Shown piece by piece: positions 1-7,533 of a DNA stretch of 64,000 bases. Position 1 is the first letter of the stretch. Every line of letters begins with the position of its first letter. Position numbers and translations under genes: made by a program. The DNA comes from Micromonospora_E sp048060115. GTDB taxonomy: Bacteria; Actinomycetota; Actinomycetes; Mycobacteriales; Micromonosporaceae. The notes beneath the pieces are model-generated. The model was not told the origin of the DNA and made no database searches. It saw only the letters and a program-made list of their open reading frames with translations. The stretch is from NCBI RefSeq assembly GCF_048060115.1, contig NZ_JBHMIM010000012.1:61045-125044 (forward strand), given 5' to 3'.

Positions 1-1142
1 GCGTGCCGGGGCAACGCCACCGCCACGGTCCAGCCCTGACCCGGCTCGGCACCAGCCGCACAGGTCCCGCCGAGCAGCGCCGCCCGCTCCGTCATCCCGA
101 CGATGCCGAACCCGCCGGGCGCGGTGGACCGGATCGAGCTGGTGTCGCCGTCGTCACTGACCCGTAGTCGCACCGACGTGGCGTCGGCGACGACGCGTAC
201 CTCGACGCGGGTCGCGTGCCGGGCGTGCCGTCGTGCGTTGGTGACCGACTCCTGGGCGAGCCGGAAGACGGCGGTAGCGACCGTCGCCGGGATATCCTGG
301 ATGTCGCCGAGCAGCTCGACGTCGACCACCGGGCCGGGCTGTGCCCGACTCGCCAGCTGCGCGACGTCGGCGATGCCCGGGCTGGGCGCCAGATCCACCG
401 GCTCCAACTGGTCGGTCGAGGTGCGGTGACGCAGGCCGTGCACCATCAGGCGCATCTCGGCCAGGGCGCGGGTCGCCTCGGCCTCGATCACCTGCAGCGC
501 GTCGACCGCCGCCTCCGGTCGGGTCGGCGCCACCGCGATACCGGCCTGGGCCCGGATCACCATCGCCGAGACGTGGTGCGCCACGGTGTCGTGCAGGTCA
601 CGGGCGAGCCGTTCCCGTTCCCGCAGCTTGGCCTGTTCGAGCCCACGGACCCAGAGCGTCGCGCGGTACCGCAGGGCGACCGCGAGGGCGGCGGCCCCGA
701 ACACCACCACGGCCCCGCCGGCCATGTCCGCGGGGCTGAGGTGACCCACGGCACCCGACAGACAGATCTTGGCGAGGATGATCGACGATCCGGCCAGCAT
801 CTGCCGGCCGGAGCCCCAGCGGAACAAGGCGAACGCCAGGATCAACAGGTAGGCCCCAGTGTGCAGCTCCGGCTCGTGGCCGGCCAGCAGCGCGGCTACG
901 CCGGTGACGGGAAAGGCGATCGCGACCATCGACAGTGGTCTGCTGCGGCGCCACCACAACGTCGGAACCAGCGCCAGCGCGACGATCAGCGAAAACGTCG
1001 GTGACACCAGGTCAGACCGCAGCAGTCCTTCGATGATCGCCATCGCCGCGACGCCGCCGACGAGTGCCCGGTCCCGCCGGCCCCGCGGCGGCGGGTCGGC
1101 GACGCGGGGCTCGGCCCACACCGAGCGCAGCAGCTCACCCAC
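1..1142 (-). CDS. Two-component sensor histidine kinase (C-terminal end cut by window edge)
   Basis: Reading leftward, the frame shows several hydrophobic segments, then a HisKA_3 dimerisation/phosphoacceptor region with the motif RERERLARDLHDTVAHHVSA (the His of DLHDTVAHH is the expected phosphorylation site). An HATPase N-box (FRLAQESVTNARRHA), a G1-like VSDDGD and a G2-like GGFGIVGMTERAALLGG follow. The frame is still open at base 1, but family members end soon after this point, so only a few residues are probably missing. A NarL-type response regulator would be expected just outside the window. The start is uncertain: I chose GTG at 1142; GTG at 1205 is in frame but neither has a clear ribosome site. 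It is divergent from the next gene. Confidence 0.85.
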   Translation of the reverse strand, partial: MGELLRSVWAEPRVADPPPRGRRDRALVGGVAAMAIIEGLLRSDLVSPTFSLIVALALVPTLWWRRSRPLSMVAIAFPVTGVAALLAGHEPELHTGAYLLILAFALFRWGSGRQMLAGSSIILAKICLSGAVGHLSPADMAGGAVVVFGAAALAVALRYRATLWVRGLEQAKLRERERLARDLHDTVAHHVSAMVIRAQAGIAVAPTRPEAAVDALQVIEAEATRALAEMRLMVHGLRHRTSTDQLEPVDLAPSPGIADVAQLASRAQPGPVVDVELLGDIQDIPATVATAVFRLAQESVTNARRHARHATRVEVRVVADATSVRLRVSDDGDTSSIRSTAPGGFGIVGMTERAALLGGTCAAGAEPGQGWTVAVALPRH

Positions 1143-1273
1143 GTCACGATCGGACGCAGCACGCCCAGCGGGCGGACCGGCCTGAAGTACGACGACCGGG
1201 CCCACCCATCGGCCGGTACGACGCCGGCCCGCACGGCGATGACCGACGCCGCGCCCGCCGCGACGATCGAACC

Positions 1274-2062
1274 ATGTCGGAGTACGTACAGGTCCCGTCC
1301 CCGAGCGGCAAGTCCGCTGCCTGGTCCCCCGCAGCAAACTGGCTGATCCCCGTCGCGCTGCTGCTGCTCAGCGCCGTGCCGGTGGTAGCCGGCAGCCTCA
1401 GACTGGCCGAGATGGTCGGGGGTCTGCCGGTGCTACCGGATGGCGACCGGGTGCGGTCGGCCCCGGTCGCGCTCGTGGCGCACATCGTCAGCGTCACCGT
1501 CTTCAGTGTCCTCGGCGCGTTCCAGTTCGCGCCCCGCCTACGCCGACGTCGCCGGGGCTGGCACCGCATCGCCGGTCGCCTGGTGGTGCTCTGTGGGCTA
1601 CTCACCGCACTCACCGGCTTGTGGCTGACCCTTTTCCTGCCGCGCGGGGCGGCCGACGGTGACGCGTTGGTCGCCATCCGGGTGGTGGTGAGCGTGGCGA
1701 TGGCAGCGTGTGTCTGCCTCGGCTTCGTCTCCGTACGGCGACGCGATTTCGCCGCGCACCGGTCGTGGATGATCCGTGGTTACGCGATCGGGATGGGAGC
1801 GGGCACGCAGTTCTTCACCCAGATGGCCTGGATCGTCGCGGTCGGCCCCGTCACCACGGTGGGAACGACCAGCACCTTGACGGCCGGCTGGCTGATCAAC
1901 ATCGTGGTGGCGGAGTGGATCATCCTGCGCGGCGCCGCCGGCCCGGGCCGGCAGTCCTGCGGCGGCGCGGACGGAGACGGAGCAGCCGGCGTCACCGGCA
2001 GTGCGGCCGGTACGCCGGCTGCCACGTCGGCGGTGCAGCCCGCAGTCGCCCGACGCTGCTGA
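1274..2062 (+). CDS. DUF2306-type integral membrane protein
   Basis: The 262-residue product has about four or more hydrophobic helices. It resembles DUF2306 proteins in layout: helix, short loop, then the GWHRIAGRLVVL region and HRSWMIRGYAIGMGAGTQFF, where the HRxWM motif is typical of the family. No enzymatic function is known. ATG 1274 starts the hydrophobic protein; the in-frame extension upstream is low-complexity and lies in the promoter region shared with the histidine kinase. The last 45 residues or so are Gly/Ala-rich and overlap the converging secreted protein gene, so the true C-terminus may be earlier if there is a base error. Confidence 0.75.
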   Translation: MSEYVQVPSPSGKSAAWSPAANWLIPVALLLLSAVPVVAGSLRLAEMVGGLPVLPDGDRVRSAPVALVAHIVSVTVFSVLGAFQFAPRLRRRRRGWHRIAGRLVVLCGLLTALTGLWLTLFLPRGAADGDALVAIRVVVSVAMAACVCLGFVSVRRRDFAAHRSWMIRGYAIGMGAGTQFFTQMAWIVAVGPVTTVGTTSTLTAGWLINIVVAEWIILRGAAGPGRQSCGGADGDGAAGVTGSAAGTPAATSAVQPAVARRC

Positions 2063-2301
2063 ATCAGGTCGACCACGGCCTGCCGGTTGGCGATCCGGTC
2101 GTTGGACAGCGCATCCGGATTGGCCCACTGCTCGGCGATGAAGGTGAGGTTGTTGCGCAGCGCCGCGTCCAGGCCATCACAGTTCTCGCCGGCGTTGCCC
2201 AGCCCGGTGCCGACCGCCAGTCCGGTGCCGAGCAGGGCCGCCACCACCACCCCGAGGAGCACCTTGCGCCACCGGCCACCGCTGATGTCCCGCCCGTACA
2301 T
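1780..2301 (-). CDS. Small secreted or membrane-anchored protein of unknown function
   Basis: ATG 2301 is preceded by a strong ribosome site (GAAGGAG). The product begins with a basic stretch and a single hydrophobic helix (residues about 12-32), like a signal anchor. A short polar domain with two cysteines follows (ENCDGLDAALRNNLTFIAEQ up to TAGC, residues about 39-89), then a Pro/Ala/Ser tail. The last 90 residues or so lie antisense to the DUF2306 gene and read like the reverse of its membrane helices, so the real protein may end earlier (near residue 115). I do not recognise the family. Confidence 0.5.
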   Translation of the reverse strand: MYGRDISGGRWRKVLLGVVVAALLGTGLAVGTGLGNAGENCDGLDAALRNNLTFIAEQWANPDALSNDRIANRQAVVDLIQQRRATAGCTADVAAGVPAALPVTPAAPSPSAPPQDCRPGPAAPRRMIHSATTMLISQPAVKVLVVPTVVTGPTATIQAIWVKNCVPAPIPIA

Positions 2302-2508
2302 GCACCACTCCTTCGGTTGCCGCTGCCCAGCTGCAGCTACCGATCCGTACGGGTACGGACGACGCGTGGATCTACCCGTTGCCTCAAGTCTTCATTCAGA
2401 ACCTTCATAGTTCTCTCGGGTGAGCCGGTGAAGCGGTCGGACCGTGTCGACGGCGGAGCCGCCGGATTCTCGGCACGCGCCGCGACGACGCCCTCGGCGG
2501 CGGCCCGG

Positions 2509-2736
2509 TCAGTCGCTGGAACGGGCCGCCGAAGCACGAACCACCAGGCTCTCCAGCAGTTCGCGGCTGGCGGCGGCGACGGCGGCCACCGCGGCGTCGA
2601 ACGCCGCGGCGTTGTGTGCCGCAGGCGCCCGGAACCCGGAGATCTTGCGAACGTACTGCAGGGCGGCGGCCTCGATGTCGGCGTCGGTCACATCGGTGGC
2701 GTACGGCTCACGGAGCGTCTTGATGCTTCGGCACAT
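2509..2736 (-). CDS. DUF2277 family small protein
   Basis: The 75-residue protein starts MCRSIKTL and contains AALQYVRKISGF and a C-terminal LLESLV. This matches the usual DUF2277 pattern: the N-terminal MCR(N/S)I, the central QYVRK(V/I)SGF and a total length of 70-90. The function is unknown; small size and conserved Cys/Arg near the N-terminus are the only hints. I chose ATG 2736 because family members begin directly with MCR; another ATG lies three codons upstream (2745). It ends shortly before the start-distal end of cobB on the same strand and may be co-transcribed with it. Confidence 0.8.
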   Translation of the reverse strand: MCRSIKTLREPYATDVTDADIEAAALQYVRKISGFRAPAAHNAAAFDAAVAAVAAASRELLESLVVRASAARSSD

Positions 2737-2754
2737 ACGCTCCATCCTGCCCCA

Positions 2755-4167
2755 TCAGCCGGTCCCGAGGGGGTCTGCATCCGGTCGGCCAACCCTCCGA
2801 CGGGCGGCTGACACCAGCCCGGTGGCCATCTCCGGCCGCGCCGCCCAGTGCAGGTGCAGATACGACGCGTGAACCCCGTTGGCGACGAAACCCTCCGGGG
2901 CCGCGCCATGCCAGCCCCAGGCCGGTGCCGCACCGGCGCGCGGGGTCACCTCGGTCCGGTGGAACTCGTGTCCGGTCAGGCGGGCCCCTGCCGGCATCAC
3001 CGCGCTGTCGGTCAACGCCACCGCGTCCCGGTAGCCGAGCGTCAGCCGGGGTGCCATCCCCGCGTCAGCCGGTAGAACCCCGCACATCGGCGCCCCGTCG
3101 AGGGTCCGGCACAGCCACAACAGACCGGCGCACTCGGCGATCACCGGAGCACCAGTGGCCGCCAGTGCCGCGACCTGCTCTCGCAGTCCGACGTTGGCGG
3201 CCAGTTCGGCGGCGTACACCTCGGGGAAGCCGCCGCCGACGACCAACCCGGCGGTGCCGGCGGGCAGCCGCTCGTCGCGCACCGGATCGACCTGGTGGAC
3301 GTCGGCCCCGGCGGCGGCGAGCAGCTCGACGGTCTCCGGGTAGCCGAAGCTGAACGCCGGACCGCCGGCCACCGCCACCACCGGCCGGCCGACGACCGCC
3401 TCGGACCGCCCGTCGGGGAACGCATCGGAGCACTGCGCGTCGGCGGTCGCCGCCGGCGCCGACCAGGGGGTCGCCGTCAGTTCCGGGGCGCTGGCCGCCA
3501 CCGCAGCCACCGCCGCCAGGTCGACCGACGCGGCGACCAGCTCCGCCAGCGAGCCCACCGACGCGGTCGCCGCCGCCACCCGCTCCACCGCCGGTACCAG
3601 CCCGAGGTGCCGCGACGGTGTGTCGACCGACCGATGTCGGCGCAGCACGCCGAGCACCGGGGCACCGACCTCCTCGCACGCGTCGCGCAACACCTGCTCG
3701 TGCCGATCCGAGCCGACCCGGTTGAGGATCACCCCGGCGATCCGGACCTGCCCGAACGACCGGAAGCCGTGGACCAGAGCGGCGACCGACCGACTCTGCC
3801 CGGAGGCGTCGACGACCAGCAACACCGGCGCGGCCAGCAGGGCGGCGACGTGCGCGGTGGAGCCGAAGTCACCGGCGCCGACCCGGCCGTCGTAGAGCCC
3901 CATGACGCCCTCGACGACGGCGAGCTGCGCGCCAGCCGCCCCGTGGGCGAACAGCGGGCCGATCAGGTCCTCGCCGACCAGCACCGGGTCCAGGTTGCGG
4001 CCGGGCCGACCTGCGGCGAGCGTGTGGTAGCCGGGGTCGATGTAGTCCGGGCCGACCTTGAAGCCGGCGACCCGCACCCCTCGGGCGGCGTACGCGGCGA
4101 GCAGCCCGGTCGCGACGGTGGTCTTGCCGTGACCGGAGCCGGCAGCCGCGATCACCACCCGGGGCAC
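2755..4167 (-). CDS. cobB: Cobyrinic acid a,c-diamide synthase (CobB/CbiA)
   Basis: This glutamine-dependent amidotransferase of cobalamin synthesis amidates the a and c side chains of (hydrogeno)cobyrinic acid using ATP. The 470-residue protein shows an N-terminal dethiobiotin-synthase-like ATPase domain (P-loop GSGHGKTT at residues 10-17; VEGVMGLYDG near 85-94) and a C-terminal class I glutamine amidotransferase domain with nucleophile Cys346 in AECAGLLWL and His in YLHLHW near 438-440. I chose GTG 4167, giving VPRVVIAAAGSGHGK; GTG 4176 is an alternative that overlaps the cobO stop. Spacing to cobO is within a few bases, consistent with one operon under the upstream cobalamin riboswitch. 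Confidence 0.95.
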   Translation of the reverse strand: MPRVVIAAAGSGHGKTTVATGLLAAYAARGVRVAGFKVGPDYIDPGYHTLAAGRPGRNLDPVLVGEDLIGPLFAHGAAGAQLAVVEGVMGLYDGRVGAGDFGSTAHVAALLAAPVLLVVDASGQSRSVAALVHGFRSFGQVRIAGVILNRVGSDRHEQVLRDACEEVGAPVLGVLRRHRSVDTPSRHLGLVPAVERVAAATASVGSLAELVAASVDLAAVAAVAASAPELTATPWSAPAATADAQCSDAFPDGRSEAVVGRPVVAVAGGPAFSFGYPETVELLAAAGADVHQVDPVRDERLPAGTAGLVVGGGFPEVYAAELAANVGLREQVAALAATGAPVIAECAGLLWLCRTLDGAPMCGVLPADAGMAPRLTLGYRDAVALTDSAVMPAGARLTGHEFHRTEVTPRAGAAPAWGWHGAAPEGFVANGVHASYLHLHWAARPEMATGLVSAARRRVGRPDADPLGTG

Positions 4168-4169
4168 CG

Positions 4170-4772
4170 CTACCACTCGATGCCCTGCTGGCCCTTGCGT
4201 CCGGCGTCCATCGGATGCTTGACCTTCGTCATCTCGGTAACCAGATCCGCCAGCTCGACCAGCTCGCTGGCGGCGTCGCGGCCGGTGATCACCACGTGCT
4301 GGCTGCCGGGCCGGTCCCGCAGCACCGACACCACCTCGGCGACATCGACCCAGCCCCACTTGATCGGGTAGGTGAATTCGTCCAACACGTAGAAGCGGTA
4401 CGCCTGCGCCGCGAGGTCACGGCGGATCTGCGCCCAGCCCTCGGCGGCCTCTGCGGCATGGTCGCGCTCGGTGCCGGGACGCTGGATCCAGGACCAGCCC
4501 TCCCCCATCTTGTGCCAGGTCACCGGCGCGCCCTTGGCGCAATCGCCGAGGGCGCGCAGCGCGGCCTCCTCGCCGACCTTCCACTTCGGAGACTTGACGA
4601 ACTGGTAGACGACGACCGGCCAGCCGGCCGACCAGGCACGCAGCGCCATCCCGAAGGCGGCCGTCGATTTGCCCTTGCCTGCCCCGGTGTGTACCGCGAG
4701 CACCGGCTGGCGGCGCCGCGCCCGGGTGGTCAGCCCGTCGTCGGGCACATACTCCGGCTTGCCCTGCGGCAT
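4170..4772 (-). CDS. cobO: Cob(I)yrinic acid a,c-diamide adenosyltransferase (CobO)
   Basis: It transfers the 5'-deoxyadenosyl group of ATP to the cobalt of cob(I)yrinic acid diamide or cobalamin. The 200-residue length is typical. The P-loop GAGKGKST is at residues 30-37 near the N-terminus, followed by QFVKSPKWKVGE, WHKMGEGWSW and the FYVLDEFTYPIKWGW segment characteristic of the CobO/CobA family. ATG 4772 is used; it overlaps the chelatase stop as TGATG, so translation is probably coupled. An in-frame ATG upstream (4841) lies inside the chelatase gene and is unlikely. Confidence 0.96.
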   Translation of the reverse strand: MPQGKPEYVPDDGLTTRARRRQPVLAVHTGAGKGKSTAAFGMALRAWSAGWPVVVYQFVKSPKWKVGEEAALRALGDCAKGAPVTWHKMGEGWSWIQRPGTERDHAAEAAEGWAQIRRDLAAQAYRFYVLDEFTYPIKWGWVDVAEVVSVLRDRPGSQHVVITGRDAASELVELADLVTEMTKVKHPMDAGRKGQQGIEW

Positions 4773-6781
4773 CAGGCTGCCCTCCGTACGGTCCGGTCGG
4801 GGTCGGCTGACCCGGCGGCCAGTGCCGCCAGCGGAAGCCACTCAGCGGCGAATCCACTGGCGAGCCGACGGCCGAGTCCGAGCCGGACCGGGCCGGACTC
4901 GCAGTCGAGCACCACCATGGTGGTGCCGGCGAACAGCGGTGCGAGGGTCACCGGGTCCGGTCCGCTGGTGGCCCGGCCGTCGGTGACCAGCAGGACCAGT
5001 GGCCGCCGCCGCGGGTCGCGGCGGCGTTCCGCGTCGATGACGGCGGCCGTGGCGCGCAGACCGGCTGCGATCGGGGTACGCCCCCCGGTGCGCAACTGCG
5101 TCAGCTTGGCGACTCCGACCTGGTGGCTGCTGGTCGGTGGCAGCACCACCTCGGCACCGGCACCCCGGAACGTGACCATGCCGATGCGGTCCCGCCGATG
5201 GTAGGCGTCACGCAGCAGGGACAGCACAGCGGTCTTGACCACCGCCATCCGCTGCCGGGCGGCCATCGACCCGGAGGCATCGACCACGAACAGGATCAGG
5301 TTGGCCTCCTGCCCGACGTAGCGGGCTTCGCGCAGGTCGGCGGAGGTGATGCCACGGGAGCCACGGGCCACGGCGGCGAGCAGGGTCGCCGGCAGATGCA
5401 CACCGGACAGTCGACCACGCGGGTGGTCGGCGCCGACCACCCGGCCCCGGTCCGCGCGGGCCGCCGACCGCCGGCCGGGGGTGCCGCCCTTGCCGAGGCC
5501 GGGCAGCCGCAACCGCTGCGGCCGGTACGCCGGCCCGGCCGCTACCGGCGGCGGACCGCCGGCCTGCGCTCCGCCCGACGGGTCAGCCTCGGAGCCTCCG
5601 TCGGTCACGGGTGATCCGGCGCTGTCGGGAGGTCCAACGTCACCGGAAGGACCGGCGTCGTCTCCAGATCCGGCAGCCGGCGACGACACCGGTGCGTCAG
5701 CCGGCGACGGGTCCGGTGGGGGCGACGGGTCCGGTGGCGACGGCGGACCAGGGTCGGGGTCGGGGTCGTCGCCGCCCTCGTCGCGCAGCACCTCGTCGAG
5801 GCGTTGTTCGTCCGTCCCGGGCGGATCGAGGGGATCCCGACGGCGGCGGTGCGGCAGCGCCAGCCGCGCGGCGTCGCGTACCTCGGCAGCGGTCACGGCG
5901 GCGAGTCCACGCCAGGCGGCCAACGCGATGGATGCCCGGGCCATCACGATGTCCGCGCGCAACCCGTCCACCTGGTACGCCAGACAGATCCGGGCAATCC
6001 GGTTGATCTCGGCGTCGGGCAAGGTGACCTGCGGCAACGCCGCCCGCGCACTACGTACCCGGTGCGCCAACCGGTCGTCGGCCGCCCGCCAGGTCGCCGC
6101 GAACGCCGCCGGGTCGGCCTCGTACGCCAGCCGCCGACGCACCACCTCGGCCCGGTCACTCACCTGCGTCGGCGCGGTCACCGACACGACCAGCCCGAAG
6201 CGGTCCAACAGTTGCGGCCGCGGCTCCCCTTCCTCCGGGTTCATCGTGCCGACCAGCAGGAACCGGGCCGCGTGGTTGACCGACACCCCGTCGCGCTCGA
6301 CGTGCGCCCGCCCCATCGCCGCGGCGTCCAGCAGCAGATCCACCAGATGGTCCGGCAGCAGGTTGACCTCGTCGACGTAGAGCAGACCCCGGTGGGCGGC
6401 GGCGAGCAACCCCGGCTCGTACGCCTTGACCCCGGCGCTGAGCACCCGCTGGATGTCCAAGGTGCCGACCACCCGGTCCTCGGTGGCCCCGACCGGCAAC
6501 TCGACCAGGGTGGCCGGGTGCCGACGTCCGGCCGCCGGCGCGGTGTGCGGCCCGTCTGGGCAGCCCGGATCGGGTGCGGCCGGGTCGCAGGCGAACCGGC
6601 AGCCGACCACCTTGTCGACCTCGGGCAGCAGCCCGGCCAGCGCCCGGACGATCGTCGACTTGGCGGTGCCCTTCTCGCCACGGATCAGCACCCCGCCGAT
6701 GCCGGGATGCACCGCCGCGAGCAGCAGGGCCTGCCGCAGGTCGGGCAGGCCGACCACGGCGGTGAACGGATACGGCCTCAT
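4772..6781 (-). CDS. Fused magnesium/cobalt chelatase, AAA+ I subunit plus VWA D subunit
   Basis: The 669-residue protein joins a ChlI/BchI-like AAA+ ATPase (Walker A GEKGTAKST at residues 35-43, LLYVDEVNLLPDHLVDLLLDAAAMG as Walker B region, TMNPEEGEPRPQLLDRFGL as sensor/finger) to an acidic Pro-rich linker and a C-terminal von Willebrand A domain with a MIDAS motif DASGSM at 501-506 and LVTDGRAT. Such fused ATPase subunits act with a CobN/ChlH-type large subunit to insert a metal into a corrin or porphyrin; the large subunit is not in this window. Placement before cobO and cobB and behind a cobalamin riboswitch points to cobalt chelation. ATG 6781 has no obvious ribosome site of its own; it overlaps the stop of a short leader frame. 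Confidence 0.9.
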   Translation of the reverse strand: MRPYPFTAVVGLPDLRQALLLAAVHPGIGGVLIRGEKGTAKSTIVRALAGLLPEVDKVVGCRFACDPAAPDPGCPDGPHTAPAAGRRHPATLVELPVGATEDRVVGTLDIQRVLSAGVKAYEPGLLAAAHRGLLYVDEVNLLPDHLVDLLLDAAAMGRAHVERDGVSVNHAARFLLVGTMNPEEGEPRPQLLDRFGLVVSVTAPTQVSDRAEVVRRRLAYEADPAAFAATWRAADDRLAHRVRSARAALPQVTLPDAEINRIARICLAYQVDGLRADIVMARASIALAAWRGLAAVTAAEVRDAARLALPHRRRRDPLDPPGTDEQRLDEVLRDEGGDDPDPDPGPPSPPDPSPPPDPSPADAPVSSPAAGSGDDAGPSGDVGPPDSAGSPVTDGGSEADPSGGAQAGGPPPVAAGPAYRPQRLRLPGLGKGGTPGRRSAARADRGRVVGADHPRGRLSGVHLPATLLAAVARGSRGITSADLREARYVGQEANLILFVVDASGSMAARQRMAVVKTAVLSLLRDAYHRRDRIGMVTFRGAGAEVVLPPTSSHQVGVAKLTQLRTGGRTPIAAGLRATAAVIDAERRRDPRRRPLVLLVTDGRATSGPDPVTLAPLFAGTTMVVLDCESGPVRLGLGRRLASGFAAEWLPLAALAAGSADPDRTVRRAA

Positions 6782-6804
6782 CGGGCGTGCCGACAGCGGT
6801 GCAT
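6778..6804 (-). CDS. Possible 8-codon leader peptide coupled to the chelatase
   Basis: Between the cobalamin riboswitch and the chelatase, a frame of ATG plus seven codons encodes MHRCRHAR. A strong ribosome site (GGGAGGG) sits seven bases before its ATG at 6804. Its TGA overlaps the chelatase ATG (ATGA at 6781-6778), whereas the chelatase start has no visible ribosome site. The simplest reading is that ribosomes load here and re-initiate at the chelatase. A small GC-rich hairpin (GCGGG...CCCGC, about 6818-6836) abuts this ribosome site. The peptide is His/Cys-rich, but with eight codons that may be chance. Confidence 0.4.
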   Translation of the reverse strand: MHRCRHAR

Positions 6805-6839
6805 GGTGAATCCCTCCCGCGGGTATCCACGCCCGCGTG

Positions 6840-7005
6840 CCGGTGAACCTGTGAGCGGCCGGAGTCTCCTGGCTGCCGGATCGTCGCCACGTCCCAGCCT
6901 TCCCGCCGCGTCGCGACGGTGGCTGTCTCAAGGGGACGTGCCTCCCCGGTCACAGTGGCGGGACCGCCCCGGATTCGCACCGGGTTCCTCCGCGCACCGC
7001 TCGTA
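6840..7005 (-). promoter_or_regulatory. Cobalamin riboswitch upstream of the chelatase-cobO-cobB operon
   Basis: Read on the minus strand, the leader contains the cobalamin-aptamer landmarks in order: GGTGCGAATCCGGGGCGG, CCCGCCACTGTGACCGGGG, GGGAAGGCTGGGACG and the B12-box-type GCAGCCAGGAGAC. GCCACTGTGA and GCCAGGAGAC are diagnostic. The expression platform probably lies at 6805-6840, where a GCGGG/CCCGC hairpin adjoins the GGGAGGG ribosome site, suggesting control of translation. Aptamer ends are approximate. Confidence 0.9.
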
Positions 7006-7012
7006 CCGGCCA

Positions 7013-7041
7013 TGCTCCCCCACCGGCGCCTCGACCGTCAA
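7013..7041 (-). promoter_or_regulatory. Candidate sigma-70-type promoter for the minus riboswitch operon
   Basis: The minus strand reads TTGACG (7041-7036), an 18-base spacer, then GAGCAT (7017-7012). The -35 is good and the -10 is weak. The position would start transcription a few bases before the aptamer, which supports it. Inferred from sequence match only. Confidence 0.35.
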
Positions 7042-7079
7042 TGTGGCGCCGGTCCCGCTGCTGGTCCCGGCGGTGGCCA

Positions 7080-7109
7080 TTGTCCGGCCCGGTGATTCGG
7101 CGGTACGCT
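7080..7109 (+). promoter_or_regulatory. Candidate promoter for the plus riboswitch operon (cbtB-cbtA)
   Basis: TTGTCC (7080-7085), an 18-base spacer and TACGCT (7104-7109) lie directly before the plus-strand cobalamin aptamer. Both boxes are imperfect; the call rests mainly on position. Confidence 0.3.
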
Positions 7110-7111
7110 GC

Positions 7112-7280
7112 GGACGCCACGGTGCTCGGGAAGCCGGTGTAATTCCGGCGTGGTCCTCGCCACTGTGACCGGGGAGTGTCCGTTCCACCACGCCACTGGG
7201 CCGCCACACGGCGGCTTGGGAAGGCGGGACGATCGCGACGATCCGGGAGCCAGGAGACCGGCCGTGGCACGCACCGCATC
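7112..7280 (+). promoter_or_regulatory. Cobalamin riboswitch upstream of cbtB-cbtA
   Basis: The plus strand carries the same set of aptamer landmarks as the minus one: GGTGCTCGGGAAGCCGGTG, TAATTCCGGCG, CTCGCCACTGTGACCGGGG, TTGGGAAGGCGGGACG and CGGGAGCCAGGAGACCG. The cbtB ribosome site (GAGAGG, near 7298-7303) follows about 20 bases later. B12 would be expected to switch off the cobalt uptake genes. Ends are approximate. Confidence 0.92.
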
Positions 7281-7312
7281 GCCACGAGGCATGGACGAGA
7301 GGATTCCCTGGC

Positions 7313-7519
7313 ATGTCTGCATCTTCGGTCGGCGGCGACGCCGCCAGCACCACCCCCACCATCCGCGTACCGCTGGCCGGCTGGCTGCTCGCCGCGGTGG
7401 CGGCGGTCGTCATCTACCTGGTCGCACAGGACAACGGACTCGTCCTGGCAGGTGCCGCCGAGTTCGTGCACGAGTTCACTCACGACGGCCGGCACGCGCT
7501 CGGCGTACCGTGCCACTGA
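7313..7519 (+). CDS. cbtB: Cobalt transporter subunit CbtB
   Basis: The 68-residue protein has one transmembrane helix (about residues 22-43) and a C-terminal His-rich tail with HEFTHDGRHALGVPCH. The short length, single helix and terminal histidine/cysteine cluster are the CbtB signature. It is predicted to work with CbtA in cobalt uptake for cobalamin synthesis; this role comes from comparative genomics of B12 regulons. A GAGAGG ribosome site precedes ATG 7313, and the gene lies directly behind a cobalamin riboswitch. Confidence 0.92.
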   Translation: MSASSVGGDAASTTPTIRVPLAGWLLAAVAAVVIYLVAQDNGLVLAGAAEFVHEFTHDGRHALGVPCH

Positions 7520-7533
7520 GCACGGCGGCGACG

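Noticed and set aside
6950..7020. tRNA-like GGATTCGCACCGGGTTC
   Set aside because: It belongs to the minus-strand cobalamin aptamer; no acceptor or anticodon stem is formed.
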